A DNA stretch of 35,748 nucleotides from Paenibacillus macerans (GCF_023715465.1 NZ_JAMBOE010000032.1:1-35748), one strand, 5' to 3'. Shown: positions 7,648-16,377, counted from the first letter of the stretch. The notes: a model not told the origin generated them from the sequence alone. Numbers and translations are program-made.

Positions 7648-9027
7648 TTATTTTAATTTAATATTGAATTCCTGCGGCTGGTAGTCACTTGTCAAAGTTT
7701 CTGTTATGGTGAAGGTCAACGGCTGGGTGTACTTTTTCTGTTCCAGGGGATAGCTGATTGTTTCCGTGTGATCGTCAAAGTAGTGGTGTATTGGGTTTTC
7801 CCCATCGAAACCATACTTTGCCCCTTCGCCATCGGTGAAGTAATTTTGGGCTTCAAAAGGAATAACTACTTTGGAGCCTCTATCCAATTGGATGTTCACC
7901 TCTGTAAAGTTTTCCCCAGGCACGATGTCGACTTTTTGAACAGCAGGTACAGGCGTCTGCAATTGTTGTTTAGCTGTATCGATGACCAGTTTCAGATCTC
8001 TTGTCGTCTTGCTGTAGATCCCCCATCCGTCGACTTGCAGAGTGACCTCGTTCCAATCCTCGTAATATAGACTGTCAAATACGATGGCTGATAATAAAGC
8101 ATCGGCTTCATTTTGACCGCCACTGTAAATTGCGGTTCTCGATTTGATGTAATATCGGAACTGCTTTTCCTTTTTTTCTCCCAAGTAAAGCTTGGCTTGC
8201 ATATTCACTGCCTCATAAATGCTGACGGTAACTTTTGGATCAAACCGGATGGTTGTGCTTAAGGGCCGAAGGATCACGTCACCGATGTTAATATGCCGTC
8301 CGTCGATCTTCGCGGATTGATTCACAGGAACGGTTCGCTCCAAACCGGCGTATCGGCTGGTATCCAACTCGATGGGAATTTTAACGCTGGATTCAGCAGC
8401 AGGAATAAACTTTGAACCGGCCGTGAAAATGATATGGCTAGGTGTAGCGTCTGAAAAGGTTAGTCTAGTATAGCCGTGTTTGACACGTTCTGTATTATTT
8501 ACGGAATAAGAACTCACCTTCCAAATATCGGGCGCCATCAGGAGATTCCCATTCGCATCAAGGAAATCGATATATATATCTTTGGACTCGCCTGCACCTG
8601 ATAAATTTTCCAACGTATAAAATAAGATCATGGTTTGGTTGTCCGCCAACACCCCGTCCACGGTAACCTTATAACCCTCGGTTTCCGCCGACTTATTCAT
8701 CGGCTGGTATAGTCCTTGGTCCGCGGCTTGCTCCATCGGGGTCGTCATTTGGCTTAAGACGTAATCAGGAATCCCGGGTTGGCTGCTCATGACGGTAGAT
8801 GTACCGGGCATGGGCCAGACCGGCCAAACGGCCGCGATTAGCAGGCAGCAAGCCAACACTCCGGCCGCGACCACCCCGCGCCGCACCACCCGCTTGCGGC
8901 GAGCGGCCTTGCCGCGGGCAAGACCGGCCTCAATAGCGGATGCCAGTGCGCCTTCGGATACTTGCTGCTCCGCCAGACGAGCGCTGTCAAAATAACGGAC
9001 CAGTTGATTTTCCTTCGTTTCGACCAT
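7648..9027 (-). CDS. DUF4179 domain protein, probable membrane anti-sigma factor
   Basis: A 459-residue membrane protein encoded directly behind an ECF sigma factor. Residues 1-50 are a charged cytoplasmic part, one transmembrane helix follows at about 52-71 (VVAAGVLACCLLIAAVW), and a ~385-residue extracytoplasmic domain resembles DUF4179/DUF5643 proteins. This topology and the gene pair are typical of anti-sigma factors that hold an ECF sigma at the membrane; that role is inferred from context. The ATG at 9027 is chosen for AGGAGGTGAG at 9044-9035; an in-frame GTG at 9039 lies inside that ribosome binding site. The start overlaps the sigma gene by 41 bp, which couples translation. The signal sensed is unknown. 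Confidence 0.8.
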   Translation of the reverse strand: MVETKENQLVRYFDSARLAEQQVSEGALASAIEAGLARGKAARRKRVVRRGVVAAGVLACCLLIAAVWPVWPMPGTSTVMSSQPGIPDYVLSQMTTPMEQAADQGLYQPMNKSAETEGYKVTVDGVLADNQTMILFYTLENLSGAGESKDIYIDFLDANGNLLMAPDIWKVSSYSVNNTERVKHGYTRLTFSDATPSHIIFTAGSKFIPAAESSVKIPIELDTSRYAGLERTVPVNQSAKIDGRHINIGDVILRPLSTTIRFDPKVTVSIYEAVNMQAKLYLGEKKEKQFRYYIKSRTAIYSGGQNEADALLSAIVFDSLYYEDWNEVTLQVDGWGIYSKTTRDLKLVIDTAKQQLQTPVPAVQKVDIVPGENFTEVNIQLDRGSKVVIPFEAQNYFTDGEGAKYGFDGENPIHHYFDDHTETISYPLEQKKYTQPLTFTITETLTSDYQPQEFNIKLK

Positions 9028-9544
9028 AATACAACTCACCTCCTATGCTCATATGGCGGCGAAGCTGCTTAAGCCCTTGATGAAGCCACGATTTGACGGT
9101 GCCTTCCGGGCAATCCAGCACCCGCGCTATTTCCGCTAACGTCATGTCCTGGTAATATTTCAAGGTGATCACATGGCGGTATTTCGGTTTCAGCCGGTCC
9201 AGCGCCGAATCCAAATCGAGTTTGTATACGCTGACCATCTCTCCGTTTCCCTGCGGCGGAGCCGAAACGAACGGAAGAACCCGTTTCCGTCTTTTCAGCT
9301 CGTCGATGCAGCAATGGATCAGGATACGGATCAGCCAGGGTATAAATGCATCAGGATCCTTTAAACTCCGGCATTTCACCCAAGCTTTGCACACGGTCTC
9401 CTGAATCGCCTCAAGCGCGTCCGGCTCGCTGCGCAAATAGCTGTAAGCGATGCCGTAAAGCTTTCGCTGATGCGCGGCGATCAGTCGGCAAAAGGCTTGT
9501 TCGTCCCCTTTGCAAGCAGCGGTGGCCCATTCTCTCTCTTCCAC
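8987..9544 (-). CDS. ECF-type RNA polymerase sigma factor
   Basis: An extracytoplasmic-function sigma-70 factor (185 aa). Region 2 spans about residues 20-88 (LYGIAYSYLRSEPDALEAIQ, then AWVKCRSLKDPDAFIPWLIR). Region 4 spans about 118-167 with the helix-turn-helix MTLAEIARVLDCPEGTVKSW. Region 3 is lacking, as expected. The start is GTG at 9544 with AAGGAG 7 bases upstream. Its 3' end overlaps the DUF4179 gene. A possible promoter of its own type lies at 9651-9625, suggesting autoregulation. I cannot assign it to a named B. subtilis sigma factor. Confidence 0.93.
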   Translation of the reverse strand: MEEREWATAACKGDEQAFCRLIAAHQRKLYGIAYSYLRSEPDALEAIQETVCKAWVKCRSLKDPDAFIPWLIRILIHCCIDELKRRKRVLPFVSAPPQGNGEMVSVYKLDLDSALDRLKPKYRHVITLKYYQDMTLAEIARVLDCPEGTVKSWLHQGLKQLRRHMSIGGELYYGRNEGKSTGPLF

Positions 9545-9624
9545 AAGCGGGCTCCTTCCCTTCCTACTGATAGTTCCTGAAGCGCCGAAGCATCCCGGCC
9601 GGGTAATTCAACGCTCTATATAAA

Positions 9625-9651
9625 GACGCCGCAAGGAAATAAACGGTTTTA
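9625..9651 (-). promoter_or_regulatory. Possible ECF-sigma promoter (autoregulatory)
   Basis: On the minus strand, TAAAAC (9651-9646) and CGTC (9628-9625) are separated by 17 bp, 80 bp upstream of the sigma gene start. Bacillus ECF promoters typically read TGAAAC and CGTC/CGTA with about 16-17 bp between. One -35 mismatch and no experimental support keep confidence low. Confidence 0.35.
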
Positions 9652-9699
9652 ATTAAAAGTTGAAGTGAAGAAAAATGTTTGACAATTTGAAAAGAGGTT

Positions 9700-9728
9700 T
9701 TGAAAACACGGGGAGATGCGAGTATAGT
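9700..9728 (+). promoter_or_regulatory. Predicted sigma-A promoter of the acyltransferase gene
   Basis: TTGAAA (9700-9705) and TATAGT (9723-9728) are separated by 17 bp. The ~90-bp leader to the GTG at 9821 contains a short hairpin, GCATG ... CATGC, around 9742-9762. Confidence 0.55.
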
Positions 9729-9820
9729 AAATAAGGCGGTGCATGTAACCTTTTCATGCAAATGCGCGTCTAATTTCATGGGTAAACGTATTTTTTACAT
9801 AACGATTAGGAGTTGATCTA

Positions 9821-11038
9821 GTGAACAAAGTGGTCAAGGAGCGATTGCCGCAGCTCGACCTATTTCGCGCAATTGCCATCTTTGCAGTCATTCAGGTGCA
9901 TTCTTCTTCATTTGCGGCTGCGGAGCAAGCGCTGACTTCACCCATTTATTATTTTTATAGTTGGATGAACATTTTTTTTAAGTTTGGTACTCCCACGTTT
10001 ATATTTTTGAGCAGCTTCGTTCTTTTCTATAATTACTATGACCGGCCGCTCAATAAAGAGCTAATCGGCGGGTTTTACAAGAAACGGCTGCTTAATATTA
10101 TCCTGCCGTACATTTTGGTTTCCTGTTGTTATTTTTTGGTGGTGGCGATCCAGCGTCATGATTTAATCAACAACTCGAAAATGTATGAATTGCAAAAACT
10201 GATCAAGGGACTCTTAACGGGTACATCCTACACCCATTTGTATTTCGTATTTATCAGCATCCAGTTTTATATCCTGTTCCCGCTCCTGCTCTGGCTGTTC
10301 AAGTCGTTCCGCAACAATAAGGTGCTGATTGGGCTGATTTTGCCGGCGGGACTGGCCATTCAATGGGGTTTCGTGTTCTTGAACAAATACCAGCTTCATT
10401 TGCCGAATAAGGGAAGTTACGCTCCGACTTATATGGCGTACTACTTAATGGGGGCCGTGGTCGCCATTTGCTTTGACCGGATCAAGGGGTGGTTGCAGAC
10501 GGACTGGCGGGATATGGCCAAATCGCAGCGGATATTAACGGCCGCAATGTGGCTCGGTTGGCTGGCGGTCGCTTTTACCCATATCCAGCTGTGGCATACC
10601 TACCGCCTAGGACTAAGCAGGCCCAACACGTTTTGGTTCGAACTGGCTTGGAATGTGCAGGCCATGTTCGCGGCGATGGTGCTGATGAGGGTGGCCTTTC
10701 TCATTCAACGCAGGGGTTCGGCGTTTTGGGTAAAAGCGCTGACCCGATTGGGCGAGCTGTCGTTTGCCATCTACTTGTTCCATCCGGCGGTTTTGCTCGT
10801 ATACCGGGTATTCCGAACGAATAAAAATCTGCCTGGCGATTCGCCGCTCTACTTGCCTTACATTATCGGCGGGTCATTGTGCGCATTGTTTATCTCCTGG
10901 GCTTTCGTGCAATTTTGCTTCCGCAGAGTGCCGTTTGCCTGGGTGTTCCTGGGGAACGTTCCCGCTTCCTTACGTAAAAAGAAACTGCCGAAACAATCTG
11001 ACAGCGGTCAAACTCCATCGGTTAACACGAATATGTGA
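9821..11038 (+). CDS. Integral membrane acyltransferase (acyltransferase 3 family)
   Basis: A 405-residue polytopic membrane protein of the acyltransferase-3 family (OatA/fucose 4-O-acetylase-like). It has about ten hydrophobic helices. The hallmark start QLDLFRAIAIFAVIQVHSS carries the conserved His of the first helix, and the C-terminal part has LGELSFAIYLFHPAVLLVYR, the conserved late helix. Such enzymes move acyl groups onto cell-wall or surface glycans across the membrane. No extracytoplasmic SGNH domain follows, so an OatA-type fusion is excluded. GTG start, with AGGAG 8 bases upstream. It has its own promoter and terminator, so it is a single-gene unit. It is divergent from the sigma/DUF4179 pair, and a shared cell-envelope theme is only inference. 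Confidence 0.87.
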   Translation: MNKVVKERLPQLDLFRAIAIFAVIQVHSSSFAAAEQALTSPIYYFYSWMNIFFKFGTPTFIFLSSFVLFYNYYDRPLNKELIGGFYKKRLLNIILPYILVSCCYFLVVAIQRHDLINNSKMYELQKLIKGLLTGTSYTHLYFVFISIQFYILFPLLLWLFKSFRNNKVLIGLILPAGLAIQWGFVFLNKYQLHLPNKGSYAPTYMAYYLMGAVVAICFDRIKGWLQTDWRDMAKSQRILTAAMWLGWLAVAFTHIQLWHTYRLGLSRPNTFWFELAWNVQAMFAAMVLMRVAFLIQRRGSAFWVKALTRLGELSFAIYLFHPAVLLVYRVFRTNKNLPGDSPLYLPYIIGGSLCALFISWAFVQFCFRRVPFAWVFLGNVPASLRKKKLPKQSDSGQTPSVNTNM

Positions 11039-11046
11039 TACGCTTC

Positions 11047-11081
11047 AAAGCCCCGGCCCGGGATGGCCGGGCTTTCTTTTT
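11047..11081 (+). terminator. Intrinsic terminator after the acyltransferase
   Basis: AAAGCCCCGGCC pairs with GGCCGGGCTTT (one bulged C), followed by CTTTTT. It begins 8 bases after the stop codon. Confidence 0.87.
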
Positions 11082-11140
11082 GTGCGGATTCGGGAATAAT
11101 GAAGAGACAGACGCATTGCTTTGAAACTGGCCGCGGCGCA

Positions 11141-11170
11141 TTGACGGTTTCAAAAATAATATGATAAGAT
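11141..11170 (+). promoter_or_regulatory. Predicted promoter of the histidine operon
   Basis: TTGACG (11141-11146) and TAAGAT (11165-11170) are separated by 18 bp and lie about 70 bp before hisZ. I see no T-box signature (no TGGNACCGCG-like antiterminator box) in the short leader. Confidence 0.5.
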
Positions 11171-11241
11171 AGGCCATATACTTTAATTTGTTAGCACTTT
11201 AATATAATAAAGTAAGTTTTGAAACGGGTGAGGTGAAGGTG

Positions 11242-12447
11242 TTGTCTAAACCAAAAGGATTTGAGAAGCCTGCCGGCGTTCGTGACTATCTGCCTTTCGC
11301 CGTAGATAAGCTGCGGGCGATCGAGCGGCGTGTCCTCGACTGCATGGGGGGCTGGGGATACCGGCAAATCATGACGCCAACGATGGAATATTACGATACG
11401 GTGGGCGTGGCCAGTTCGACATCGGATCAGAAGCTGTTTAAACTGTTGAATAATCGGGGAACGACGATGGTTCTCCGTTCGGATATGACGACTCCGATCG
11501 CTCGGGTCGTTGCTTCGCTGCTCAAGGAAGAACCGCTTCCTTTAAGATTGTCTTATCATGCCAACGTATTCCGGGCGATCGAAGAAGAGGCGGGGAAGGA
11601 AGCCGAGTTTTATCAAACCGGCGTGGAGCTTGTTGGCGATGACTCGCCCGACGCTGATGCAGAGGTGGTCGCGCTGGCGGTAGCTTCATTGCAGGCGGCC
11701 GGAGTTAAGTCGTTTAAGATCGCTTTGGGGCATGTCGGGTTTCTGAACGGGTTGCTGGAAGAGGCGGTGCCCGGACGCGAGGACATCCGTGATGCGCTCA
11801 AAGGCGGGCTGCTGCACCGTGATTTCGTTGGCTACCGCGAAACGCTCGCCGGGCTTGCTTTGGGGGAGCGGCAGCATGCCGTGCTGGAAGGGATTTTGCG
11901 GCTGCGCGGAGGCAAGGAGGTTTGCGGCCAGGCGCTGGAGCTGAGCGAAAATCCGACCGCCAAGGCGGCGGTAGAGCATCTCAGCCTCGTTTGGGATGCG
12001 CTGGAGGATTTCGGCGTGGCCGAGCATGTAATGATTGATCTAACGATGATCGGGGACTTCTCGTATTATACGGGCATGACGTTTGAAGGGTATGCCGCCG
12101 AGCTGGGGTTCCCGGTATGCAGCGGCGGGCGGTACGACAATTTGCTGCAGCAGTTCGGGCGTCCGGCACCGGCGACGGGCTTCTCGCTAAAAACGAACCG
12201 AATTTTGGACGGCGTCGACGGGATTTCGGCCGAGCGGCAACTGCCGATCTTGCTGCAATACGATGCGCCGAACCGGAAGCGGGCTTTTGCTGAAGCGGAG
12301 CGGCTGCGCCAGGAAGGGCGCAATGTGCTGATGCGGCATGTGGGCGCGCCGAATGAACTGCTGCCGGGGGACGATCAGGCGGAGCGCGTCCGTACGGGGC
12401 CGCTTGGGCCGTTGTACGGCGAAGTCCGCACGATCACAAGCTTTTGA
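11242..12447 (+). CDS. hisZ: ATP phosphoribosyltransferase regulatory subunit
   Basis: A histidyl-tRNA-synthetase paralogue without aminoacylation role that combines with short HisG to give active, feedback-controlled ATP phosphoribosyltransferase. Seen are a class II synthetase core: KPAGVRDYLP near the start, motif 2-like VLRSDMTTPIARVVAS and LRLSYHANVFR, and late IGDFSYYTGMTFEGY with CSGGRYDNLL. At about 401 residues it is close to the family length. The start is uncertain: the TTG at 11242 (protein MSKPKGFEKPAG) follows GAGGTGAAGG, while GTG codons at 11233 and 11239 are in frame. It begins the his operon; hisG follows 46 bp later. Confidence 0.94.
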   Translation: MSKPKGFEKPAGVRDYLPFAVDKLRAIERRVLDCMGGWGYRQIMTPTMEYYDTVGVASSTSDQKLFKLLNNRGTTMVLRSDMTTPIARVVASLLKEEPLPLRLSYHANVFRAIEEEAGKEAEFYQTGVELVGDDSPDADAEVVALAVASLQAAGVKSFKIALGHVGFLNGLLEEAVPGREDIRDALKGGLLHRDFVGYRETLAGLALGERQHAVLEGILRLRGGKEVCGQALELSENPTAKAAVEHLSLVWDALEDFGVAEHVMIDLTMIGDFSYYTGMTFEGYAAELGFPVCSGGRYDNLLQQFGRPAPATGFSLKTNRILDGVDGISAERQLPILLQYDAPNRKRAFAEAERLRQEGRNVLMRHVGAPNELLPGDDQAERVRTGPLGPLYGEVRTITSF

Positions 12448-12493
12448 CTGGACTTCACTTCGCGAGCAAAGGCACGAAAGGAGGGCCCTGGAC

Positions 12494-13135
12494 TTGGGAC
12501 AAATTATCAAAGTAGCGATGCCCAAAGGGCGTATTTATAAAAAGGCGGCGGCTTTGTTTCGCGAAGCGGGGATCGATATCCCGCATGACGTCGACGAGAC
12601 CCGCAAGCTGGTCATTCCGCTGCCGGAGATCGGCATGGAATTTATTTTGGCAAAGCCGGTGGACGTTCCGACTTATGTGGAGTACGGGGTGACCGATATC
12701 GGCATTGTCGGGAAAGACGTGCTGATGGAAGAAAACCGGGATGTGTACGAACTGCTGGATCTCGGGATCGCCCGCTGCCGCATGTCGGTGATCGCGCTGC
12801 CCGACTGGAAGCCCGGCATTCAGCAAAGAGTGGCGACGAAGTATCCGAACGTGGCGTCGCAGTTTTTTCGCGAGCATGGTCAGCAGGTGGAGGTCATTAA
12901 ACTGAACGGCTCGATCGAGCTGGCGCCGCTGATCGGCCTCGCTGACCGCATCGTCGATATGGTGGAGACGGGACAAACATTGAAGGAAAACGGACTGGTC
13001 GAGCTTGAACGGATCTTTGACATCACCAGCCGCCTGATCGCCAACCGGGTGAGCTACCGGATGAAAAACGCGGAAATTCAGGCGGTATGCGATGCGCTGG
13101 CCAAAGTGATCATGCGGGATCAGGCGAAGGCTTGA
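12494..13135 (+). CDS. hisG: ATP phosphoribosyltransferase, short catalytic subunit
   Basis: First committed enzyme of histidine synthesis: ATP plus PRPP gives phosphoribosyl-ATP. At 213 aa this is the short HisG lacking the C-terminal regulatory domain, which agrees with hisZ just upstream. The start MGQIIKVAMPKGRIYKKA and the middle TDIGIVGKDVL, with ELNGSIELAP-type PRPP contacts (here KLNGSIELAPLIGLADRIVD), are characteristic. The frame is open upstream, but the TTG at 12494 has AAAGGAGGG 8 bases before it and gives the family N-terminus. Confidence 0.96.
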   Translation: MGQIIKVAMPKGRIYKKAAALFREAGIDIPHDVDETRKLVIPLPEIGMEFILAKPVDVPTYVEYGVTDIGIVGKDVLMEENRDVYELLDLGIARCRMSVIALPDWKPGIQQRVATKYPNVASQFFREHGQQVEVIKLNGSIELAPLIGLADRIVDMVETGQTLKENGLVELERIFDITSRLIANRVSYRMKNAEIQAVCDALAKVIMRDQAKA

Positions 13136-13259
13136 GCTTCGCAGGCCGCGAATCGCGAATGTTATAAAGACCGGCATAAGTTGAGCTAAAGATAAGAACG
13201 GGAAATAGGCAAGAGGGGTCAATATTATAGAAGGATAAACAAGGCGGGGGGAATGGCGA

Positions 13260-14573
13260 ATGAAAATAGTGTCGGCCCAGGAGTTTGATTTACGGCGGGA
13301 AGTCGAATACGGTTCGCCGGAGCAAAACGAAACGGTGCGCTCGATCGTCAAAGCGGTCAAAGAGCAAGGGGATGCGGCTTTGCTGGCGTTTACAGAGCGG
13401 TTCGACGGCATGAAGCTTGACGCCGCTTCGCTGCGGGTGACGCAGGAGGAGCTGAAGGCGGCGTACGACGCCGTGGAGCTGTCGTTCGTTCAGGCGATCG
13501 CGGCAGCGGCGGACAACATCCGCCGTTTTCACGTCCGGCAGAAACGCAATTCGTGGATGGATCTGCAGCCGGACGGAAGTTTGCTGGGGCAGATTATCCG
13601 GCCCTTGAAGCGGGTCGGCGTGTACGTTCCCGGCGGGAAAGCGGCGTATCCTTCCTCCGTGCTGATGAACGTCATCCCGGCGCAGGTGGCCGGCGTTCCG
13701 GAGATCGTGATGGTGACGCCGCCGGCGACGGGCGGGAAAGCGGGCATCGACCCGTACATCCTCGTCGCCGCCGCCGAGGCCGGCGTGCACGAAATTTACC
13801 GGGTCGGGGGGGCGCAAGCGATCGCCGCGCTCGCTTACGGCACGGACACGATCGCGCCCGTCGATAAAATCTGCGGGCCGGGCAACATTTACGTCGCGCT
13901 TGCCAAACGCGAAGTGTACGGCGCCGTCGATATCGACAGCATCGCCGGTCCGAGCGAAATCGCCGTGCTGGCCGACGACAGCGCCGATCCCGCCTATGTG
14001 GCGGCGGATCTGCTGTCCCAGGCCGAACACGACGAAATGGCTTCGGCGATCCTGGTGACGCCGTCGGAGGTGTTCGCGCAAGCGTGCCAAGCGGAGATCG
14101 CGCGGCAGCTTGCGGAATTGCCGCGGCGGGAGATCGCCGGAGTGGCGATTGAACGCTACGGGGCGATCATCCTCGTAGCTTCGGTCGAGGAAGGCATTCG
14201 CGTGATCAACCGGCTGGCGCCGGAGCATTTTGAGCTGATCGTGGAGAATCCGATGAATTATCTCGGCCTGGTCGAAAATGCCGGGGCGATTTTTCTCGGC
14301 CCGTACAGCTCGGAGCCGGTGGGCGATTATTACGCCGGTCCGAACCATATCATTCCGACGAACGGGACGGCAAGGTTCTCCTCGCCGGTCGATGCGGACG
14401 ATTTTATTAAGAAATCGAGTTTGATTTATTACAGTAAAGAAGCGCTCCTTACGAACGGGGCGACGATTATGGAGCTGGCGCGCCGGGAAGGGCTGGAAGG
14501 CCACGCCCGGGCGATTGAAATCCGGCTGAATAAGGAAGGAAAGGCGGGGAATCAAGATGGCGGCAAACAATGA
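13260..14573 (+). CDS. hisD: Histidinol dehydrogenase
   Basis: NAD-dependent zinc enzyme (437 aa) that oxidises L-histidinol to L-histidine in two steps. Visible are the signature IDSIAGPSEIAVLAD, the zinc/catalytic region SQAEHDEMASA, LAPEHFELIVENP, and GDYYAGPNHIIPTNGTARFS near the C-terminus. Length is standard. A GGGGGGA run precedes the ATG. The 3' end overlaps hisB by 17 bp. The 124-bp gap from hisG is the largest in the front half of the operon and could hold an internal promoter, but I see no clear one. Confidence 0.97.
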   Translation: MKIVSAQEFDLRREVEYGSPEQNETVRSIVKAVKEQGDAALLAFTERFDGMKLDAASLRVTQEELKAAYDAVELSFVQAIAAAADNIRRFHVRQKRNSWMDLQPDGSLLGQIIRPLKRVGVYVPGGKAAYPSSVLMNVIPAQVAGVPEIVMVTPPATGGKAGIDPYILVAAAEAGVHEIYRVGGAQAIAALAYGTDTIAPVDKICGPGNIYVALAKREVYGAVDIDSIAGPSEIAVLADDSADPAYVAADLLSQAEHDEMASAILVTPSEVFAQACQAEIARQLAELPRREIAGVAIERYGAIILVASVEEGIRVINRLAPEHFELIVENPMNYLGLVENAGAIFLGPYSSEPVGDYYAGPNHIIPTNGTARFSSPVDADDFIKKSSLIYYSKEALLTNGATIMELARREGLEGHARAIEIRLNKEGKAGNQDGGKQ

Positions 14574-15168
14574 AGCGGGAACGGTACGAAAATCCGGGGT
14601 GAGCCGGAAAACGAATGAAACGGACATTCAGTTGGAATTTGCCCTGGACGGCAGCGGCCAGACTCGTTTGGAGACGGATGTGCCGTTTCTGAACCATATG
14701 CTGGATTTGTTCACGAAGCATGGCCAATTCGATCTGGCGGTGCGGGCTAACGGTGACATCGAGATCGACGACCACCATACGGTTGAGGATATCGGCATTT
14801 GCCTGGGTCAGGTGATCCGGGAAGCGCTCGGCGACAAAAAAGGAATCAAACGTTATGCCAGCGTTTTTATTCCGATGGATGAAGCGCTCGCCCAGGTTGT
14901 GATCGACGTCAGCAACCGTCCGCATTTTGAGTACCGGGCGGAGTATCCGTCGGACCGGGTCGGCAGCTTTGAGGTGCAGCTGGTGCACGAGTTTTTGTGG
15001 AAGCTGGCGTTGGAAGCGCGGATCACGCTGCACGTCATTGTCCACTATGGGCAAAATACGCACCATATGATCGAAGCGGTGTTTAAAGCGCTCGGCCGGG
15101 CGCTGGATGAGGCGACAGGCATCGATCCGCGTGTCAGCGGGGTGCCGTCGACGAAAGGAGTGCTGTAG
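14557..15168 (+). CDS. hisB: Imidazoleglycerol-phosphate dehydratase
   Basis: Manganese enzyme (203 aa) converting imidazole glycerol phosphate to imidazole acetol phosphate. The two metal-binding His clusters are present: DHHTVEDIGICLGQ and its repeat THHMIEAVFKALGRALDEA. FLNHMLDLFTKHG and the ending DPRVSGVPSTKGVL also match. It is monofunctional, without the histidinol-phosphatase fusion of enteric HisB, which agrees with a separate hisJ at the operon end. Confidence 0.97.
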   Translation: MAANNEAGTVRKSGVSRKTNETDIQLEFALDGSGQTRLETDVPFLNHMLDLFTKHGQFDLAVRANGDIEIDDHHTVEDIGICLGQVIREALGDKKGIKRYASVFIPMDEALAQVVIDVSNRPHFEYRAEYPSDRVGSFEVQLVHEFLWKLALEARITLHVIVHYGQNTHHMIEAVFKALGRALDEATGIDPRVSGVPSTKGVL

Positions 15169-15170
15169 CG

Positions 15171-15821
15171 ATGAAGCTCGCGATCGTCGATTACGGCATG
15201 GGCAACCTGCACAGCGTGGGCAAAGCGGTGGAACGCCTCGGCTACGAGGGGATCGTCACCGGCGACGAGGCGCGGGTTTTGGCGGCGGACGGCGTGCTGC
15301 TGCCGGGCGTCGGCGCTTTCGGCGACGCGATGGAGCATCTGCGCGCGTCGGGCCTGGACGCGGTGGTGCGGCAGGCGGCCGCGAGCGGCAAACCGCTGCT
15401 CGGCATCTGCCTCGGGATGCAGCTGCTCTTCGACGAGAGTGAGGAGCATGGACGGAACGAGGGCCTGGGCTTGCTGCCGGGCAGGGCGGTGCGCTTTGCG
15501 GGCAGCGAGGGGTTGAAGGTGCCGCACATGGGCTGGAACCGGCTGGAATTTCTGCAGCCGGAAAACCCGCTGTTCGCCGGGCTGGAGGAAGGGCACGTGT
15601 ACTTCGTGCACTCCTACCATGTGCTGCCCGAGCGGGGGGAGGACCTGCTGGCCGTCACGGACTACGGCCACCCGGTCACGGCGATCGTCGGCCGCGGCAA
15701 CGTGTACGGGATGCAGTTCCATCCCGAGAAAAGCGGCCAGCTCGGGATGGCGCTGCTGCGGAACTTTCTGGCGCTCGTGCAGCGCCAGGCCGGCAGCAGC
15801 GCCGGTAGCCTGCGGCGGTAG
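15171..15821 (+). CDS. hisH: Imidazole glycerol phosphate synthase, glutamine amidotransferase subunit
   Basis: Class I glutaminase (216 aa) that delivers ammonia to HisF. The nucleophile Cys80 sits in LLGICLGMQLLF, and the His184/Glu186 pair in MQFHPEKSG completes the triad. It begins 2 bp after hisB. The C-terminal residues (SSAGSLRR) run into an intergenic tandem repeat: the TAG stop at 15819 is part of the first repeat unit, so the end of the protein may have been rewritten by repeat expansion. The partner hisF lies beyond a 935-bp interruption and hisA. Confidence 0.96.
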   Translation: MKLAIVDYGMGNLHSVGKAVERLGYEGIVTGDEARVLAADGVLLPGVGAFGDAMEHLRASGLDAVVRQAAASGKPLLGICLGMQLLFDESEEHGRNEGLGLLPGRAVRFAGSEGLKVPHMGWNRLEFLQPENPLFAGLEEGHVYFVHSYHVLPERGEDLLAVTDYGHPVTAIVGRGNVYGMQFHPEKSGQLGMALLRNFLALVQRQAGSSAGSLRR

Positions 15822-16150
15822 GCCGCGGCGAGGGCTGGCGGACGTGGTCCGGGCGGTGAGCACAGGCGGCGGAAGCGCGAAAGCGTGCGGGTCGCACGGC
15901 CTAAGGAGGCGGCGAGGGCAGCTTGCGGCGGTAGACCGCGGCGAGGGCTGGCGACCACGGCCCAGGCGGGGCGGTGAGCACAGGCGGCGGAAGCGCGAAA
16001 GCGTGCGGGTCGCACGGCCTAAGGAGGCGGCGAGGGCAACTTGCGGCGGTAGACCGCAGCGGAGGCTGGCGGACACGGCCCAGACGCGCTGGAACGCAGG
16101 CGGCGGGAAGCGGTGTGCGAGCTGGTGATCGGTGGCGGGTTGCGGGGGCA
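15811..16150. repeat. GC-rich ~115-bp tandem repeat overlapping the hisH stop codon
   Basis: Three consecutive units begin with TGCGGCGGTAG at 15811, 15924 and 16042 (113 and 118 bp apart). Units 1 and 2 are nearly identical over GGCGGCGGAAGCGCGAAAGC and the following GTGCGGGTCGCACGGCCTAA; unit 3 is diverged, and a fourth start may be hinted at 16141. Each of units 1 and 2 contains the hairpin CGTGCG-GGT-CGCACG. Long frames on both strands here are a by-product of the GC-rich repeat and are not called as genes. Confidence 0.9.
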
Positions 16151-16194
16151 AGTCCTACGCGCTGGCAGTAAAGTAAAGTTGCATAAAATGATTC

Positions 16195-16377
16195 TAACGG
16201 TTGCCACAACCGCTATTTGTGCACAAAACGTTGATTTCAAATTGTAACGGTTGCCATGGCGCTTATTTCGCTGAAACCCGGTCATTTTCACCTAGATTAA
16301 GGGAAATAACGGCGCTCGCAACCGTTAGAGTTTGGAAAAGGTCTTTTTTCGTAAAATAGCGCCTGCTACAACCGTTA
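16195..16377. repeat. Four-unit inverted repeat array A (24-bp units, ++--)
   Basis: Units at 16195-16218 (+), 16245-16268 (+), 16304-16327 (-) and 16354-16377 (-). Read in their own direction all begin TAACGGTTG and end TATTT. Spacers are 26, 35 and 26 bp, so same-direction units are exactly 50 bp apart. The 145 bp from here to array B show nothing else I recognise. Confidence 0.9.

Noticed and set aside
9564..9779. Minus-strand open frame upstream of the sigma factor
   Set aside because: No ribosome binding site seen; it overlaps the promoters of both divergent units.
11082..11241. T-box leader before hisZ
   Set aside because: The leader is too short and lacks an antiterminator T-box sequence.
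15619..16171. Open frames on both strands in the GC-rich block after hisH
   Set aside because: They are made by the ~115-bp tandem repeat, are Arg/Ala-rich in all frames, overlap hisH and have no ribosome binding site.
16195..16377. CRISPR array (24-bp repeats with ~26-bp spacers)
   Set aside because: Half of the units are inverted, unit interiors vary, there are only four per locus with an odd central gap, and no cas gene is in the window.
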